A stretch of DNA of 64,000 nt from Lates calcarifer. Taxonomy: Eukaryota > Chordata > Actinopteri > Centropomidae. The notes under the pieces are model-generated. The model saw only the letters and a program-made list of their open reading frames with translations, was not told where the DNA came from and did no database searches. The stretch spans positions 10,668,130 to 10,732,129 of the forward strand of contig NC_066835.1 of NCBI RefSeq assembly GCF_001640805.2, given 5' to 3'. Shown piece by piece: positions 13,301 to 25,814 of this stretch (its first letter is position 1; each line of letters opens with the position of its first letter). The position numbers and the translations under genes are program-made.

Positions 13301-16300
13301 CAGGACGAAGGCCAAGTATTACCACAGAAAACAAAAATCACCTGGAGAAGAAACATGAGCTCTGGGTCAATATGATGACTACCTTACACTGACCTAATTT
13401 AGGGTGAGCAGGAGAGGAAAAACATCGGGACAAAGAAGAGGCAGCACAGGAAGGAAACAGCCCCCGGGCCTCCCCTCCCCTTCCCCCTCCTCCACCCAGC
13501 ACCCCAACAAGCTCGGCGCCCACAACCATATGGCATCTTCATATGGAGAGAGTGAGAGGAGGAGGAGAAAGAAGACAAGAGATGGAAGAGACTGTTTGTT
13601 ATCCACGTTGGACAGGAGAAAATGGAGGAGGAGGTTCCTTCCTGCTTCTGCAGTTTAATGTGTGGATAGTGGGTGAGGAGGGAAGGGGGCAATATCAAAA
13701 GGCCACTCAGGTTTCACCCCAAATACTCAAAGCATCAGGCATGTGGAGAGAGCAGCGTCTAACAAGGACACTGACACACACAAATATTATTCTACAACAA
13801 ACTACAGTGTGTCTCTAGACTGCGAGCTTCAAAACATCAGGGGCGTCGGAGGTATGCTGGAGAAAAAAAACAGTAAATATTTAGTCCTCTATGAATGGTT
13901 CTTTGTGAAGACTCAGGTTTACTGCGTATGGTGGCTTAGCCTGCTAATTCGCATACCATATACGCGGTTTAGTCTGGATTCTAGAGAGGCTTAAAGTGAG
14001 TTCTGGATGGAAAAACATGGTCCGAGGCTCCGATATCACACAGCAACATTCGGGAGAGGACAAAATGTGCTGAGATGGAGGCTAGTGCTATAACAATTAG
14101 ATTAGGGCTGCAACCCAGTTAATCTGAAAGTAATTTTTTCAATTCAATGACTCATCATTTTGCTTGCAAAATAGTGAGAAATGCCTATTGCAGTTTCCCA
14201 CAGGCCAAGGTAACATGTTGTCTTAGTTTGTCTGACAAACAGTCCAAAGATATTTAATTTCCTATCAAGTATGACAAAGAAAATTCTCATATTTGAGAAG
14301 ATGGAAACAGAAAGTTAAATATTTTTATATAAAAATGGCTTAAAAGATTATTTAACTATCAAAATTGTCATTTAATAATTCTATTTTGTGTTAATCAACT
14401 ACTCGCTGCAACTCTAAAGTAGATGATTGATCCATTAGACAGTCACTGCAAAATTAGTTGAAGATCCTGATTTCATCTCAGAGACAACAGGACAGGGTTT
14501 TAGGTAGTCTGTAAAATGGAGGTCTATATGAATTCAAATCCACACTCAAGTTGTGCTTGACTTTCACCGTTACAGTTACTGCACAGCTGGTGGGCATGAA
14601 ACCAACTTTTCTTTTACAGACTTTTATGATACAAAACAATGGAGAAACATTCATTTGTTTCATGTAGTGCCAGATTATATTAGCCTATTTCATTACCATA
14701 TTAGCCCAGATACATTTCATTTATAAGACTGTTTTCCGTAGCTCGCAGCACCAAGAATGGTGCATGTCATTACTGAGGATGGTGGCAAAAGACTGGCAAA
14801 TTCACAGCACAGCACTAAGACTTGACCAAACTGCAGTAAGAACCTGGAGCTCTTAACCGTTAATCCACTGATAATAAAACGGCAAAAAAAAAAAAAAAAA
14901 TCTAAATGCAGATTAAGAGCATTGTCTGCCCCAACCCAAAGCTAAGTTATCTTTGCTGGCTGTAGGTCACCAGTGCCTGCAGCTGCTTCCCACTAAAAGC
15001 AGCAATCAATTCTCTTCACTGGAAGGTTTCTACTACGAAGCACCTGCAGGAAGAGCTTGTAGGAACAACACATGAAAAAATGTTTCATTGTTTAAAAGGG
15101 AACCATGAATTTATTGATGCTGTAGTGTAACAGACAGTATTTAACTGGTAAACGCCGGTCTTAAGAGTGTTTTCTCTTTGTGCATTGTTACCAAAAGGTT
15201 GCACTATAATACTTATTGTATCAATGTTTTAGTTTATCATCTCATCCCAGTTTTGTGTTTCAGACTCAGTCTGGGCAGGACAGTCTAGCAGCGGTATCAG
15301 TCTTCAATCAGTCCAGCTAGTGTCCAGTCATCTGGTCCTGCTGCCCATAAAAGCAGCATGCAATATTAATGCCCTGTGTTTGTGTGTCTCATACAGGCGC
15401 AGAGGCCTCTGTGATGTTGTGAGAGCAGAGTACATGAGGTGCATCCGCTGCTCACAGAGAACAGAAAGACGACGGTAAGAGTGTGAAACTGACTCAGTGA
15501 CGGAAAAAAACACAGATCCAGTCAAGGGCACACGAGTGAAGGAGAGGAAGACAGCCAAGGGACAGATGGAAGACTTTATTTTATCCACTCCTAAAAGAGG
15601 AACTTCAGTCCGACAGTCTCCTGATCTGAACATTATTTTTATTTACAGGTCGTGGCTTGTGTTTTCCGCTCACCTGCCCTTACCCAAATTATCACTCAAG
15701 TTCTCCACTCTCCTCCTCTTGTCAACTCTGCATCATCTCTCCTCTCTTCTCTCTCTGTGCTGATGCAGCATCTTACTTACAGCTGACCCCTCCTTCTCTG
15801 TGCCTGACAGGGAACCAATCAGCGTCGCTGAAAGCCTGCTGTGTGAAGGCCTCTGGGGGGGTCACGACTCGCTTGCACATCACTGCCAGACACTGATCTG
15901 AGTTCAAGTTACTGTATGTGTCATCTACATGAAAGAGCAAATCTGAACAAAGGGAAATGTTGCATTGTCACAACTAGGGATGAAATACACAGAGGTAGAC
16001 ATAGAGGTGGTGATGAGCCACCTTTTCACTTTAAACATTTTGCTTCTGGTCATTAATTTTGATGCTTATAAGTCAACTGATGCTGGCACCAGAATAAGCC
16101 ATGATAAAGAGAACTGAGAGAGATCTGAACTTTCATCAGCGCTCCTCAAAACAACCTTTTCCCTATTTCTATCACTGCCTACATATTGGAAATACAAAGT
16201 TGCATTTATTTGGTTGCATTTTCTACCACTGGCTGAGGAGCAGTGTTTTCAAGAGGTTGAGGATGATCCCTTATGCAGAACGCACTATTTCCACACTCTT

Positions 16301-17422
16301 ACAGTCTTGCTGAGTCCTCCATATCAGCGCAGACGTTGTTAATCAGCCCAGAAAGAGACTGTGGAGTCAAATTTCAGCACGCCTTGAGAAGAGATTTCAG
16401 ACTGTTTTGACTTGCTTTGTTATATCTTAATGAAAATGTCACATTCCAGCATTTCTGAAATATGGCAGAGTGCAGACAAGGCCACCACACACACACACAC
16501 ACACACAGCAGGAGAGGGGTGAAAATGAACAGGAAAACTGAGAAAAGACAAAAGGGGAGATTGAGAGAGTGTGTGTCTGTATGTGAGGGTGAGAGGGAAA
16601 CAGAGAGAGAGAGGGGGAGAGATGGAGAGAAAGCATAGGTCATAACAATGAGTCTTCTGACCCCTCCCCCATCCCAGCCAGTCCTCCAGTAGTCTACAGT
16701 CCTGACAATGGGTCCCCTTGATACAGACACACACTCTCAGCCAAAACAACAATATAAACTCTGACAAACCACAGGAATGCTCTGCAAATGTCCTACTCTG
16801 TCGCCGGGATGAAATGTAAAAAATGTCTACCTTTTATCATACAAGAATAGACTGCTAGGTTGTCAAAATGAAGCACAGCCTCCAGCTTTTATGTAGGTCT
16901 GGTGAGAGGATGAGCTGCACAAAAACGCAAATTAAATTTAGTCTCGTTTGGCTTGAATGCGATCAGATAAGATAAAGGGGAAACCAGTTTAAGTGGCTCT
17001 GTTTTAAGAGAGATCACACCACCTCGACGATGACAGCTCGTTTAAAGTTAAAGTTCTTCGCATGGAAACCAACCTCTTGGCAAATAACATAAAATTTCCA
17101 TTGCCCCCCTCTCTTCCCGTTCACTGGATGAACTGCTGGAAAATAATTCATGAACAGGCCGGGGGGATGACTGCTGCAGTGATACTATGATACACTCATA
17201 GGATGACTGGCCAGGATCTCTCACCTTGAAATTGCTGGAGTTCACCCATCCGGTTAGCTCGTCTATGGTCTTATCCAGTCGGGGTTTGTCCTGTTCCACG
17301 TCCGGGGAGCGGTGCGGGTCGTTTAGGTAGTCAATGAGGTCCTGTCCGACCTGCAACCTGCGGGTAACGTCTTTCTGTAGTACCTGCTGGTAAAAATAGT
17401 CCATGTTGTCATGTTCCTCCAT
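1283..17422 (-). CDS. clasp2: CLIP-associating protein 2 (clasp2), N-terminal exons, partial at 3' end
   Basis: CLASP proteins bind microtubule plus ends through EB proteins and promote rescue and stabilisation. Seven coding exons are visible, in transcript order: 17225-17422, 11522-11600, 8377-8480, 7619-7710, 6089-6164, 5159-5256, 1283-1353. Phases agree at every junction and no frame is broken. They encode about 239 residues forming the N-terminal TOG/HEAT domain. Recognisable CLASP segments are VLQKDVTRRLQVGQ, LTGWVNSSNFKV, GFKHKNFRSREG, SKLVPHLCSL, VYRHVGERVRA and IFARFDEALNSGNM. The start at 17422 gives MEEHDNMDYF; the methionine seven codons in also fits. LTGWV without the CLASP1-type insertion, plus the neighbouring genes, favours clasp2 over clasp1. 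The last donor seen reads GTCAGT, slightly off consensus. Introns of 3.0-5.6 kb hold microsatellites and a MITE. The remaining TOG domains and C-terminal region lie left of the window. Confidence 0.9.
1541..1621. repeat. Alternating purine-pyrimidine microsatellite (CG/CA)n
   Basis: An interrupted (CA)n tract starts with a CGCGTGCGCGCGCGCGCA block and continues as CA repeats broken by CCA. It lies in the clasp2 intron between coding exons 6 and 7. Strict purine-pyrimidine alternation with a CG core is a classic Z-DNA-prone sequence. Confidence 0.9.
2491..2512. repeat. (GA)n microsatellite
   Basis: A short GA repeat inside a longer purine-rich segment (about 2440-2525) in a clasp2 intron. Confidence 0.85.
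5865..5880. repeat. G homopolymer of 16
   Basis: An uninterrupted run of 16 G residues in a clasp2 intron. Its length is the kind most prone to sequencing error and it could form a quadruplex. Confidence 0.85.
9812..9989. repeat. Paired (TG)n and (CA)n microsatellites
   Basis: (TG)n at 9812-9844 and (CA)n at 9967-9989 lie about 120 bases apart in opposite sense, so a transcript could fold them into a long hairpin. They lie in the clasp2 intron between coding exons 2 and 3. Confidence 0.85.
10306..10357. repeat. (TG)26 microsatellite
   Basis: A perfect dinucleotide repeat, among the longest in the window, in the clasp2 intron between coding exons 2 and 3. Confidence 0.95.
11601..17224. other. 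clasp2 intron 1
   Basis: This 5.6 kb intron separates the first two coding exons of clasp2. It contains a MITE-like element (about 14102-14417), a poly-A run near 14884-14900, GA-rich low-complexity DNA around 13540-13640 and 16555-16635, and a (CA)n tract near 16487-16507. I saw no coding exon. The longer open frames here are purine-rich or CA-repeat translations without family resemblance. Confidence 0.6.
14102..14417. mobile_element. MITE-like non-autonomous DNA transposon
   Basis: The ends are inverted copies: TAGGGCTGCAAC at the left and GCTGCAACTCTA at the right, which reads TAGAGTTGCAGC when reversed. The interior is AT-rich and non-coding. A related copy lacking clear ends lies near 28888-29100, and a more diverged one near 32260-32600. 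The TAGGGCTGCAAC end is one I recall as frequent in fish genomes. Confidence 0.6.
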
Positions 17423-18240
17423 TGGGCACTCAGTGCCGAGTGGCCAGCCACTGATGCCGGCCTCAAACAGGAGACAGTGGTCGGTAGGACGGGTTGTGAA
17501 GGACCGAAAAAGATGTTAACTGTAGCCCTGTGGGGGGGCAGAGAGACTGTGCGGTCTGAACTGAGACTAACTGATGTTTAACCATCAACATGCAATACCT
17601 TATACAGAGAAAAAAGACCCAAACGGATTTATTTAACACCAACCAAGTCAAGAGTTCAACTTTGTGCGACAAAGACCAAGCTCACTAGCTCTCTTACTAT
17701 AAAACGTTGGCTTAGCAGGCTGACTTAAAACTTCGAGAAAGTTCAGGAAACGTGTAATTGTGGTGGACTCGGCAGGTTCCCTCAATATATCTGGATCAAA
17801 ACAAGCTAGCAGCCGTGGTTGGCTATCTATTATGCTAACAAAAATAGCACCTAGCTAGTTAGCACAGCGACCCAAACATGGACAGACCGCTTCACATCAG
17901 CTAGCTCGGCTAACTAACGTTAGTTATCCGCAGGCCTAACGCCTGGCTCCTCTCCGCTCCTCTATTCCATAACCACAGGCTGGAAAGTCTGCCAAGCTTC
18001 AGCTGTTGGCTCCTCCAGGGGTAAACTTGCACCAAACTTTTGCAACAAGGACACGGCTCCAGTCCTGCTGTAACTGGTTTCTCTTTAATCCAGGAATAAT
18101 CGCCGCTACCGCTGAACCCGTTAAGTGGCGCTGAAAGCTGCGCGCTGCCGGGGACTGCAGTTCATCAGGAGGCGCAGCCGATCAACGATCAGGCCGATGG
18201 GTCTTCGGGCACCGCACAGCTAGCCAGTGAGATGCCTGAT
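17423..18240 (-). promoter_or_regulatory. clasp2 5' leader and probable promoter region
   Basis: This is the region just upstream of the clasp2 start codon. A CpG-richer block at about 18100-18240 is the likeliest promoter. The transcription start cannot be fixed from sequence, and a non-coding 5' exon is possible. The upstream neighbour fbxl2 is on the same strand and probably ends about 300 bases further right. Confidence 0.45.
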
Positions 18241-18558
18241 GTAAAATGTCAAATAAGTGTACGAGAACCACACTGAAGCTTGAAGAGGGAGATCTACGCA
18301 CTAACTATGTAAAACCATATTTTCTAATTTAGCTCATAGCTAGATAATTTGTGTTTCCTGTAAAAATCACGAGTCAAACTAGATGCACTGTTTGTGTGGG
18401 CGTGTCTGCCGTCTACACGGCTCTTTGGTGACATCTAGCGGTGAAACTGATGTCGATGCCCGCTCTCAGTTTGCCGCAGTTCACTGTAGTGTGGTCAGAC
18501 AGTACTAGGGGACAAAATTTCACACTGGAGAGACAAAGCACATTTACTATTAGTCACT

Positions 18559-20526
18559 TTTATTTATTCATTTGTTTATTTTTTTTCATTTACTTCTTTA
18601 TTTTCTTAAACATAAAACTGTTAAAACAGCTGTCAAAGAGAGGGCATTAGTATCACAGCCAGTCAAGTCAGCTATGTATCTGAGTCCTATCTTCATCTTC
18701 CTGTCTGCTTTCCTTTGTTTCAGTCCTATCCATAGTCCTGCCAATCTCCCCAGTCTTTGAAGCACTTGGCACTACACAGCACTTGCCAGTCTCTAGAGCA
18801 ATATTGCGAGCTGCTCCTGTTTTGTTGTATTTTCAGGGCTTCCAGTGGTGGTTATTTCATGCCCCATACACGTGTTAGCCCACTCTGCATGGCAAAACAG
18901 ATAATGCTGAGATCCTGTAGATCTGAGGGAGTGTCTGTATAGAGTAAAATAAACTGTTGGCTCTGAGGTTGGATGAGAGGGAATTTGTCACAGCCCAATT
19001 AAATACACAGATCTCACTGAACCTATGTCAAATACTGGATCTAAATAATTGCTCATGTGCTATTTGGGGCATTAAGCAGGTGAAGTATATTGAATATAGA
19101 CTATTCTTTATATCCTACATCATCAATAAACTGCCAATTACACAAAACTATACTAAAATAACTTTCAAATACGTAATTCATGTGATTGTCAAAAGGTTGA
19201 GGTGCCTTTGCTCACATTCTATCATCTCAGATTTACGCAAATTCCCATTTCATTTTCAAACAAAGTTGCACCAGTATTAGCCCTGATTGAAATCCAAACA
19301 CCCACAGCAATACATTTGAATAACAGACTGCACAGTCCACTTAAAAACAGTGGGTATACCATAGTTGTATCAGTGTTATTAAACTGACTCTGGGTAGTAG
19401 GGAGACTGGAAACCTACTGTTGTAAACAAGTTTGTCTCTGGTGCTAACCTTATCCAGGATGTAAACAAATGCTTAAGAGGTCAAGTAGGAGCTAGTGCCC
19501 AGGGCTACTGACAGGATTGGATCAGGGTCTATGAGCCAACATAACCACGCAGTACACAGGAGAGGCCACTCATCCCAGCGGCATACAGAGTCAACATAAT
19601 GCTTTTAGACACTGAGGGTCTGAATCATAGGTCCAGTTTCTTCTTTTCCACCTCAAAAAGAATGACAAACATATCCCCCTCTCTGGATAGACAGGCATGG
19701 ACAATTACAATAAGCACTGAAAAAAAGAAAATGAAACAATATTTTGTTGGCCTACCCAATTTTGAGTGAGTTGCCATAAGTGTAATTCTTTTTTTTTTCA
19801 TTTGCAAAACATTCTCTGTACAAACAGAATCAAAATCTCATCAGAAGTTTCTCAGATGCACAAATATGTCACATGTCCCAGTCTGTACTTCCTGTTTCTT
19901 CCCAACTCTTCCACTAGAGAGTTGAGCTGGCTGTGCCAAAGCATCACTGTTTATAGCCAGAGGATCTGCATTTCCTACAACCCAGCACTCCTCTCCCTCC
20001 ATGCTGCGTGTTTATTGGTCAAAGCAGAATGAATCACAGAATGGTCACATAGAGGTGTCATGTGATTGGTTGAGATGATACTCCACAGAGAGCGAACTGT
20101 TGTCCAAGATGACAGTATCGTCATTTTTCTTTTTTTCTTTTTTTTTTTTTTTAGTTTGAACATGATGCATTGTAGTTCCACTGTTCAGACCTCCCATCTC
20201 CAGCTGTCCAGATACTGTCCTCTACACCCGCAGGTGGAGAGTCAGGGGTGTGAGAAGCAGGATGGAGTGGAGAACCTGTTTTTGTCCTTACAGTGAGAGA
20301 CAGAGAGAGAGAGAAAGAGAGAAAGAGAGAGAGTCCATCCATCCATTCATGCTCCTTCCCCCGGACTCCCGTCACACCAAAACCTGGGGCTGCTGCAAAG
20401 CTGATTGGTGAGCAAGAGGAGAGAGGAGGGGCAGGTTCAACTGATCAGGGACCAGTGGCAATCAGTCTATGTATTGATCAGTGATCAGGAGCAGTGAGTG
20501 GGTCCAGCCCCTCCTCTCCCCTACAC
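18559..20526 (-). other. fbxl2: Probable fbxl2 3' untranslated region with poly(A) signal cluster
   Basis: No coding exon was recognised between the fbxl2 stop and the clasp2 promoter. On the minus strand several AATAAA signals cluster at 18559-18605, and another lies at about 20008-20013. A long 3' UTR ending near 18.55 kb is therefore plausible, with a short alternative ending near 20.0 kb. A T-run at about 20131-20152 and a (GA)n tract at about 20296-20331 are also present. Confidence 0.45.
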
Positions 20527-20621
20527 CTACCCCAGTCCCCCCCCCCCAACGAACCCCATTTCAGCCCATATTAGAGCAGCAGGACCTGTAGACAGAGGTG
20601 GCCCCCCCTGGCCCTCCACTG

Positions 20622-23005
20622 TCAGAGGATGATGCAGCAGCGGCACAGACGCTGGCCACCTCCATGTACAGAGGGAGGGGGTGTCACTGGGGCAAAGTAA
20701 GGCGTGGACTTTGATCTCTGGAAGGTGGGCCTGTGTGCAGAAGATATGTGTTAATATAAGAGCATAAAAAGGAAAAACAAATACAGGAAAAGGCCCACAT
20801 GTGTACATCTGTTCAGAATTTTCTTCTGCCTCCAGTTAATCATTCTATTTTTCCATAAAGGGATAGTTCAACTATGCTCATTCACTCTCACGCTAAAAGT
20901 TAAGATGAGAAGATTGATACCATTCTTATACAAGTTTGCTAAATATAGGGCTACAACCAGCAGCAAGTCAGTTTAGCTTAACATAAAGGCTGGAAACAGG
21001 AGGAGACAGCTAGCACTGACTCTATTTGATGGTAAAAACCTATGACTACCAGCAAATCTAAAGCTCAACAAGTAATATAGGCACTGGTAGGTGGACTTTG
21101 TTACCACTGGACAGAGCAAGCTAAGCTAACCAGCTGCTAACTGTAGCTACATATTTACAGACACAGAGATGCATCAATTGTCTCCTCCAACTCTCAACAA
21201 CCGAGTGATTAAGCACATTTCAAGCTGACTGGTTAATATGTTATATCTTGATTCTTTAAACACAACACAACCTGTCCTTTTTATTATTTGATTTCTATAC
21301 AGATCAAACAAATATTAGTGAGCTCTGCTGGATTTTGTTATCTTCAGACAGAACCCCCACTTCCAGTCTTTATGTTAAGCTAAGCTAACGGACAAACGAG
21401 CCTGCAGTCCCCATCTTTTCATCTAAATTTCAGCAAGAAAGCAAAAAGGTGTATTACCCACAATGTCAAACCATTACCTGTAACATAAGTATAAACTACA
21501 TAATTTCCAGATAACTAAACACAGAGGAGATTTCCAGGGCTCCAGTCATCCAAAAACAGCCTTAGTTTCTCTGTGATTTCCACTGACCCGGATGCGTTTG
21601 ATGCCAGCCCTGGTGACTTGCTGACAGTCGTAGAGCTCGATACGCTCCAGACGATGGCAGCTCTTCAGGTGCTCCAGGGTAACGTCAGTGATGAGGGGGC
21701 AGTTGTCCAGCTCCACCACAGTGAGGCGCTCTTGGCCACAGGTGCTGCTGCTCAGAGCTCTGATGCCATCATCTGTGATCAGCTCGCAGTGGGACAGGGA
21801 CTGTCCCGGGACGCAGCAGACAGGGATGGAGACACACACAGACAGATGGATTAAAGCTCCATAAGTATGCGAGACAGGCTGAGGAAGAACCTGGCACAAA
21901 ATCGCAACTGCAGGTGTAAATGTTTACCAGTGCTTGCAGACGAGGGCAGTGGATAGACAGCTGAACCAGGGTGTTATCTGTCACCTGAGGAGAGGACAGG
22001 CTTGATTAAAGTACTGTTCTCACATGTCTAGAGACAGCTGAGAGGCTCAGTTCTCAAACATTGGAGGCAAGTGTCCATGCCTGGTTCTGAATCCCACAAA
22101 AACTTTTTTCTCCTGTGTCACTTCTTCTCTGTCTCTGCTTTCTGTCAGAGGTGATTTAAACTCTGAGGTCAATGGACTGCTCACTCTCCCTCTTGGCAGG
22201 AAACATAACCTGCCGTGCACACAATCACATCTGTCTTTTTCATACAATCTAATCTCAACCCAAACAGATAAAAGCCAAAAATGATTCCAGATTCAACATA
22301 AATAAATACCATGAGCATGATGGTGGGAGTAAATAAGGAAACCACAAATTCTCTTACCAAAATACATTCTTCCTAAGTCCATTTTTTCAAGCTCATGACA
22401 ATTCTGTGAAGATAAGCAGACGGTTTTAGCTTTTGTGAGAAAAACGTTTCATTCAACTCAGAGATAATCAAGGTGGAACGGACGGTTGACCAAACAAAAT
22501 GAGCAAGAGCAAAGAGAGCAAAATGAAACTCACCCTGGCCAGCACAGTGAACCCAGCGTCTGTTACATGGGAGCATCGTGCAGCTTCAAGAATCCTGAAA
22601 TCACACAGATACATGAAAGACTTGTGAAGACCGCCTGGAGAGGTGCGCAGGTGGAAACACTGTAGGATTATTGTGACTCATTGTGTATTTAATAATGTTT
22701 ACAACAACAATAAATCATCAGCCAGACTAAGGAGAGGGTACACAGTGGGCTGTACTGGGTGGTCACAGACTCTTCCGTAAGTCAAAGAACTGATCCTGAG
22801 GTCCATAATGCAGAGCTTCTTACATCACAATTAACATAGATCCTGTTATTTTCTTGCAGCTAAATGTACCTGCAGAACAACAAATGCATACAGTGATTCT
22901 AGTAAATTTTTGGAGACCATAGCAGTCACACAGTCTGAGAAGGATATTCTGTGGATCCTGACGTAAGCTGTTGATCTCCTTGAGAAGGATGGTGGATCTT
23001 TGTGC

Positions 23006-23050
<45 letters not shown>

Positions 23051-24577
23051 TCTCACTTGAGTCGGGGACAGTTGAGTCCCAGTGCAGTGAGGGAGGCATC
23101 CGTGATGTTGCTGCAGCCAGACACGCAGAGGATCTGTAGCTTGTGGCATCCTCGGCACAGACTGACCAGCCCTTCATCTGTTATTTGCTGGAGGCGACAG
23201 AAGGCGACAACAAAAAAAAAAAAAAACAAATTAAGAAAACACAGAGGCATAAAGACACATCCCTCAGGCATTATTACCAGTCTCTCCCTCCTCTCCACCC
23301 CATAACCAAATGTTTTGTCTTACTGTGCAAGACTGCATATTGATGGTGGTGAGTTCTGGGCAGTGTTTCTGAAGGTGTTTCAATGCTCCATCTTCCAGCT
23401 GGAATAAAATAAAAAATACAAAATATTGCCAATCAAGACACAGATCAATGATATATGTATGTGACTGCATTGATATATAACCAACAATCAGTGGCTTGAA
23501 TTTATCCCCAGTAAACAGAGATCCCTATTTTGCCAGTTAGTTGAACCAATAGTGGTATTCACGTGTTGATGATTTATGGGGGTTTCATGCCTTTTTTTTT
23601 TTCAAGACAAGACAAATAGACTAGCCTTTGGTGGGAAAACGACTGAGCACACAGCATGAAGAAAAATGTTCTACTGCTGGTTCTACAGAGGCAGCAGAAA
23701 AAGAAAATGCCAGCCCGACATAAACCACTGCATCAAAAGAAAAAAAAAACACAACTAATGACATTAAAATACAAGTAAAAAGCACAAATACCATGGGATG
23801 GAAAATTTACTGTTCCATGAAGCCATTTCTCTTCAGTGAGGCCTGCTGTGAGTGTTCAGTAGTGGACGAGTATGCATGACTGTATTTTTATTTCTGACTA
23901 TCTGAGAATTTATAGATATTTCTGTGTTTCTACCATTTTGTTTTAAAATTGCCTCAGTGGATACATATTATGAGCTATTATAAACATCTGATACACCTTG
24001 TTTACAGTAAACTGTGGTCAACAGTGTCCTCAGCAGCAGGAACACCAACAAGATCTCAATGACTGCGAAGAAGAAAAAAACAGATACTGATACAGATACC
24101 TTCTACTTCTGGTGTTTTATAGTGAAACTTTAATTATGGTCTGTTACAATATTTATTTTCTCAAGTTTTAAAAATATTATGCTATTTGGGCTACATACAG
24201 AGAAAAGTGCAAAGTGTGTAGAGTGAGTTTTTGCTTTGTAAAATGTAATGAAGACAGACTCAGAATAGCTTTATTGTATGAGATGCCTCCAACTCGAGCA
24301 CTTAACATTTCTTGCATGTGTGTGTAATACTGTACCCTACCTGTGTGCAGCCTCTGAGGAACAGTGCTCGTAAACCGATGCAGCCTCTAGCCAGAGCCTC
24401 AATGCCGTCCCGTGTGATCTGGTCACACCACGACAAGTTCAACATCTCCAGCATTCTGCAGCCATCACTGAACGCAGACACCCACACATTTCACAGCACA
24501 CGTACAGACAAGGATACAAGACATGTGAACTGGTCTGACACGTACAATTTCAACACAGAACAGTGTGCGCATTGTTA

Positions 24578-24621
<44 letters not shown>

Positions 24622-25577
24622 TGAGATACAGAGAGTGTAAATATGAGGTTATGTGTGACCGTACAGTATGTTCTCAGGATGTAACAGGTGAGGGCTTTAT
24701 CGGGAACTGACAACTGTTTCCATTTCATTTTGCTGATAGGGGTTTTGTTATGTCAGTGTGCGGGTACTACCTGAGAGCCTTGAGGGAGTGGTTGCTGATG
24801 GACACACAGGAGGTGAGATCTAGGTGCTTGAGTTTGGAGCAAAACTTGCTGAGGCTGAGGCAGGTGCTGTCTGTGATCTTGGTGCAGCCGTTCAGGTTTA
24901 ACACTTCGATGTTTCTGCAGTTCTGTGCAAACGTCCTGGGAAACAGTCAAACAGTGAGGAGGGAGAAGGGGAATTACTCAAGAGAAGCTTCATTGAATAA
25001 ATAAGAAGTCAGACGCTGGGAGTTGCTCAAGAGCCAATTAACAGAGTCATCTACAGGCCCTTGGGAGGTTGTTGTACAACTACTACATGTTTCTTTTCTT
25101 CTTTTTTTTTTTTACATGTCGCCTGCCTAAAGAACAAGTTGTATTTCTTTAAGTTGTAAGTCTAAGTAAGTTGCTTATAGAGGCGATGCAAATCTTCAAG
25201 TGAAGCCATGTGAATCAACAGACCAGGAGGTTTCATGTAAAACCAGAATTACATCACCACTTCTTTTGTTTTTTGGTGTGTGTACACAGTAAAGTAAGAT
25301 TAAACAGAGTCACAAAAAAGAGTTTCTAGCATAGGGTCCCATGGGACTGAGCAGGGACTGAACTGGCTTAAACTTTAAACATAATCACACAGGGACTTTA
25401 AGTAAAAGCCAAATCAAAAAAAGCACTAATTATGTTGGTGTATGTCAAAAAGACAATGAGTATCTCACTTCATGGAGGCATCTCCCACGCTCAGGCAACC
25501 CCTGAGGCTCAGCTGCCTCAGGAAACCTCCACAACGCTTCGAAATGTTCTCCACCACCCGCCCCTGAGAGACACAGG

Positions 25578-25633
<56 letters not shown>

Positions 25634-25772
25634 AGAGAGAGAAGAGAGAGAGAGAGAGAAATATGAGTTGGGCCACAGGACAGAGGATCAGCTGTGACGT
25701 CACATTCGGCACCAAAGCCTACTGACCCAGCACTAAGCCTTGGGCTGGATATTGCTACTCAACAAGCACACA

Positions 25773-25814
<42 letters not shown>

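Noticed and set aside
16374..16767. Minus-strand open frames of 115-118 codons in clasp2 intron 1
   Set aside because: Ser/Leu/Cys/Val-rich translations of GA and CA repeats; no homology recognised.
1283..17422. Assignment as clasp1
   Set aside because: The first exon reads LTGWV without the extra residues I recall in CLASP1, and the neighbours are those of CLASP2.
18240..20526. A ubp1 gene between fbxl2 and clasp2
   Set aside because: No grainyhead/CP2-type exon was recognised in the 2.3 kb gap, which is also too short for that gene; it looks like 3' UTR and promoter.
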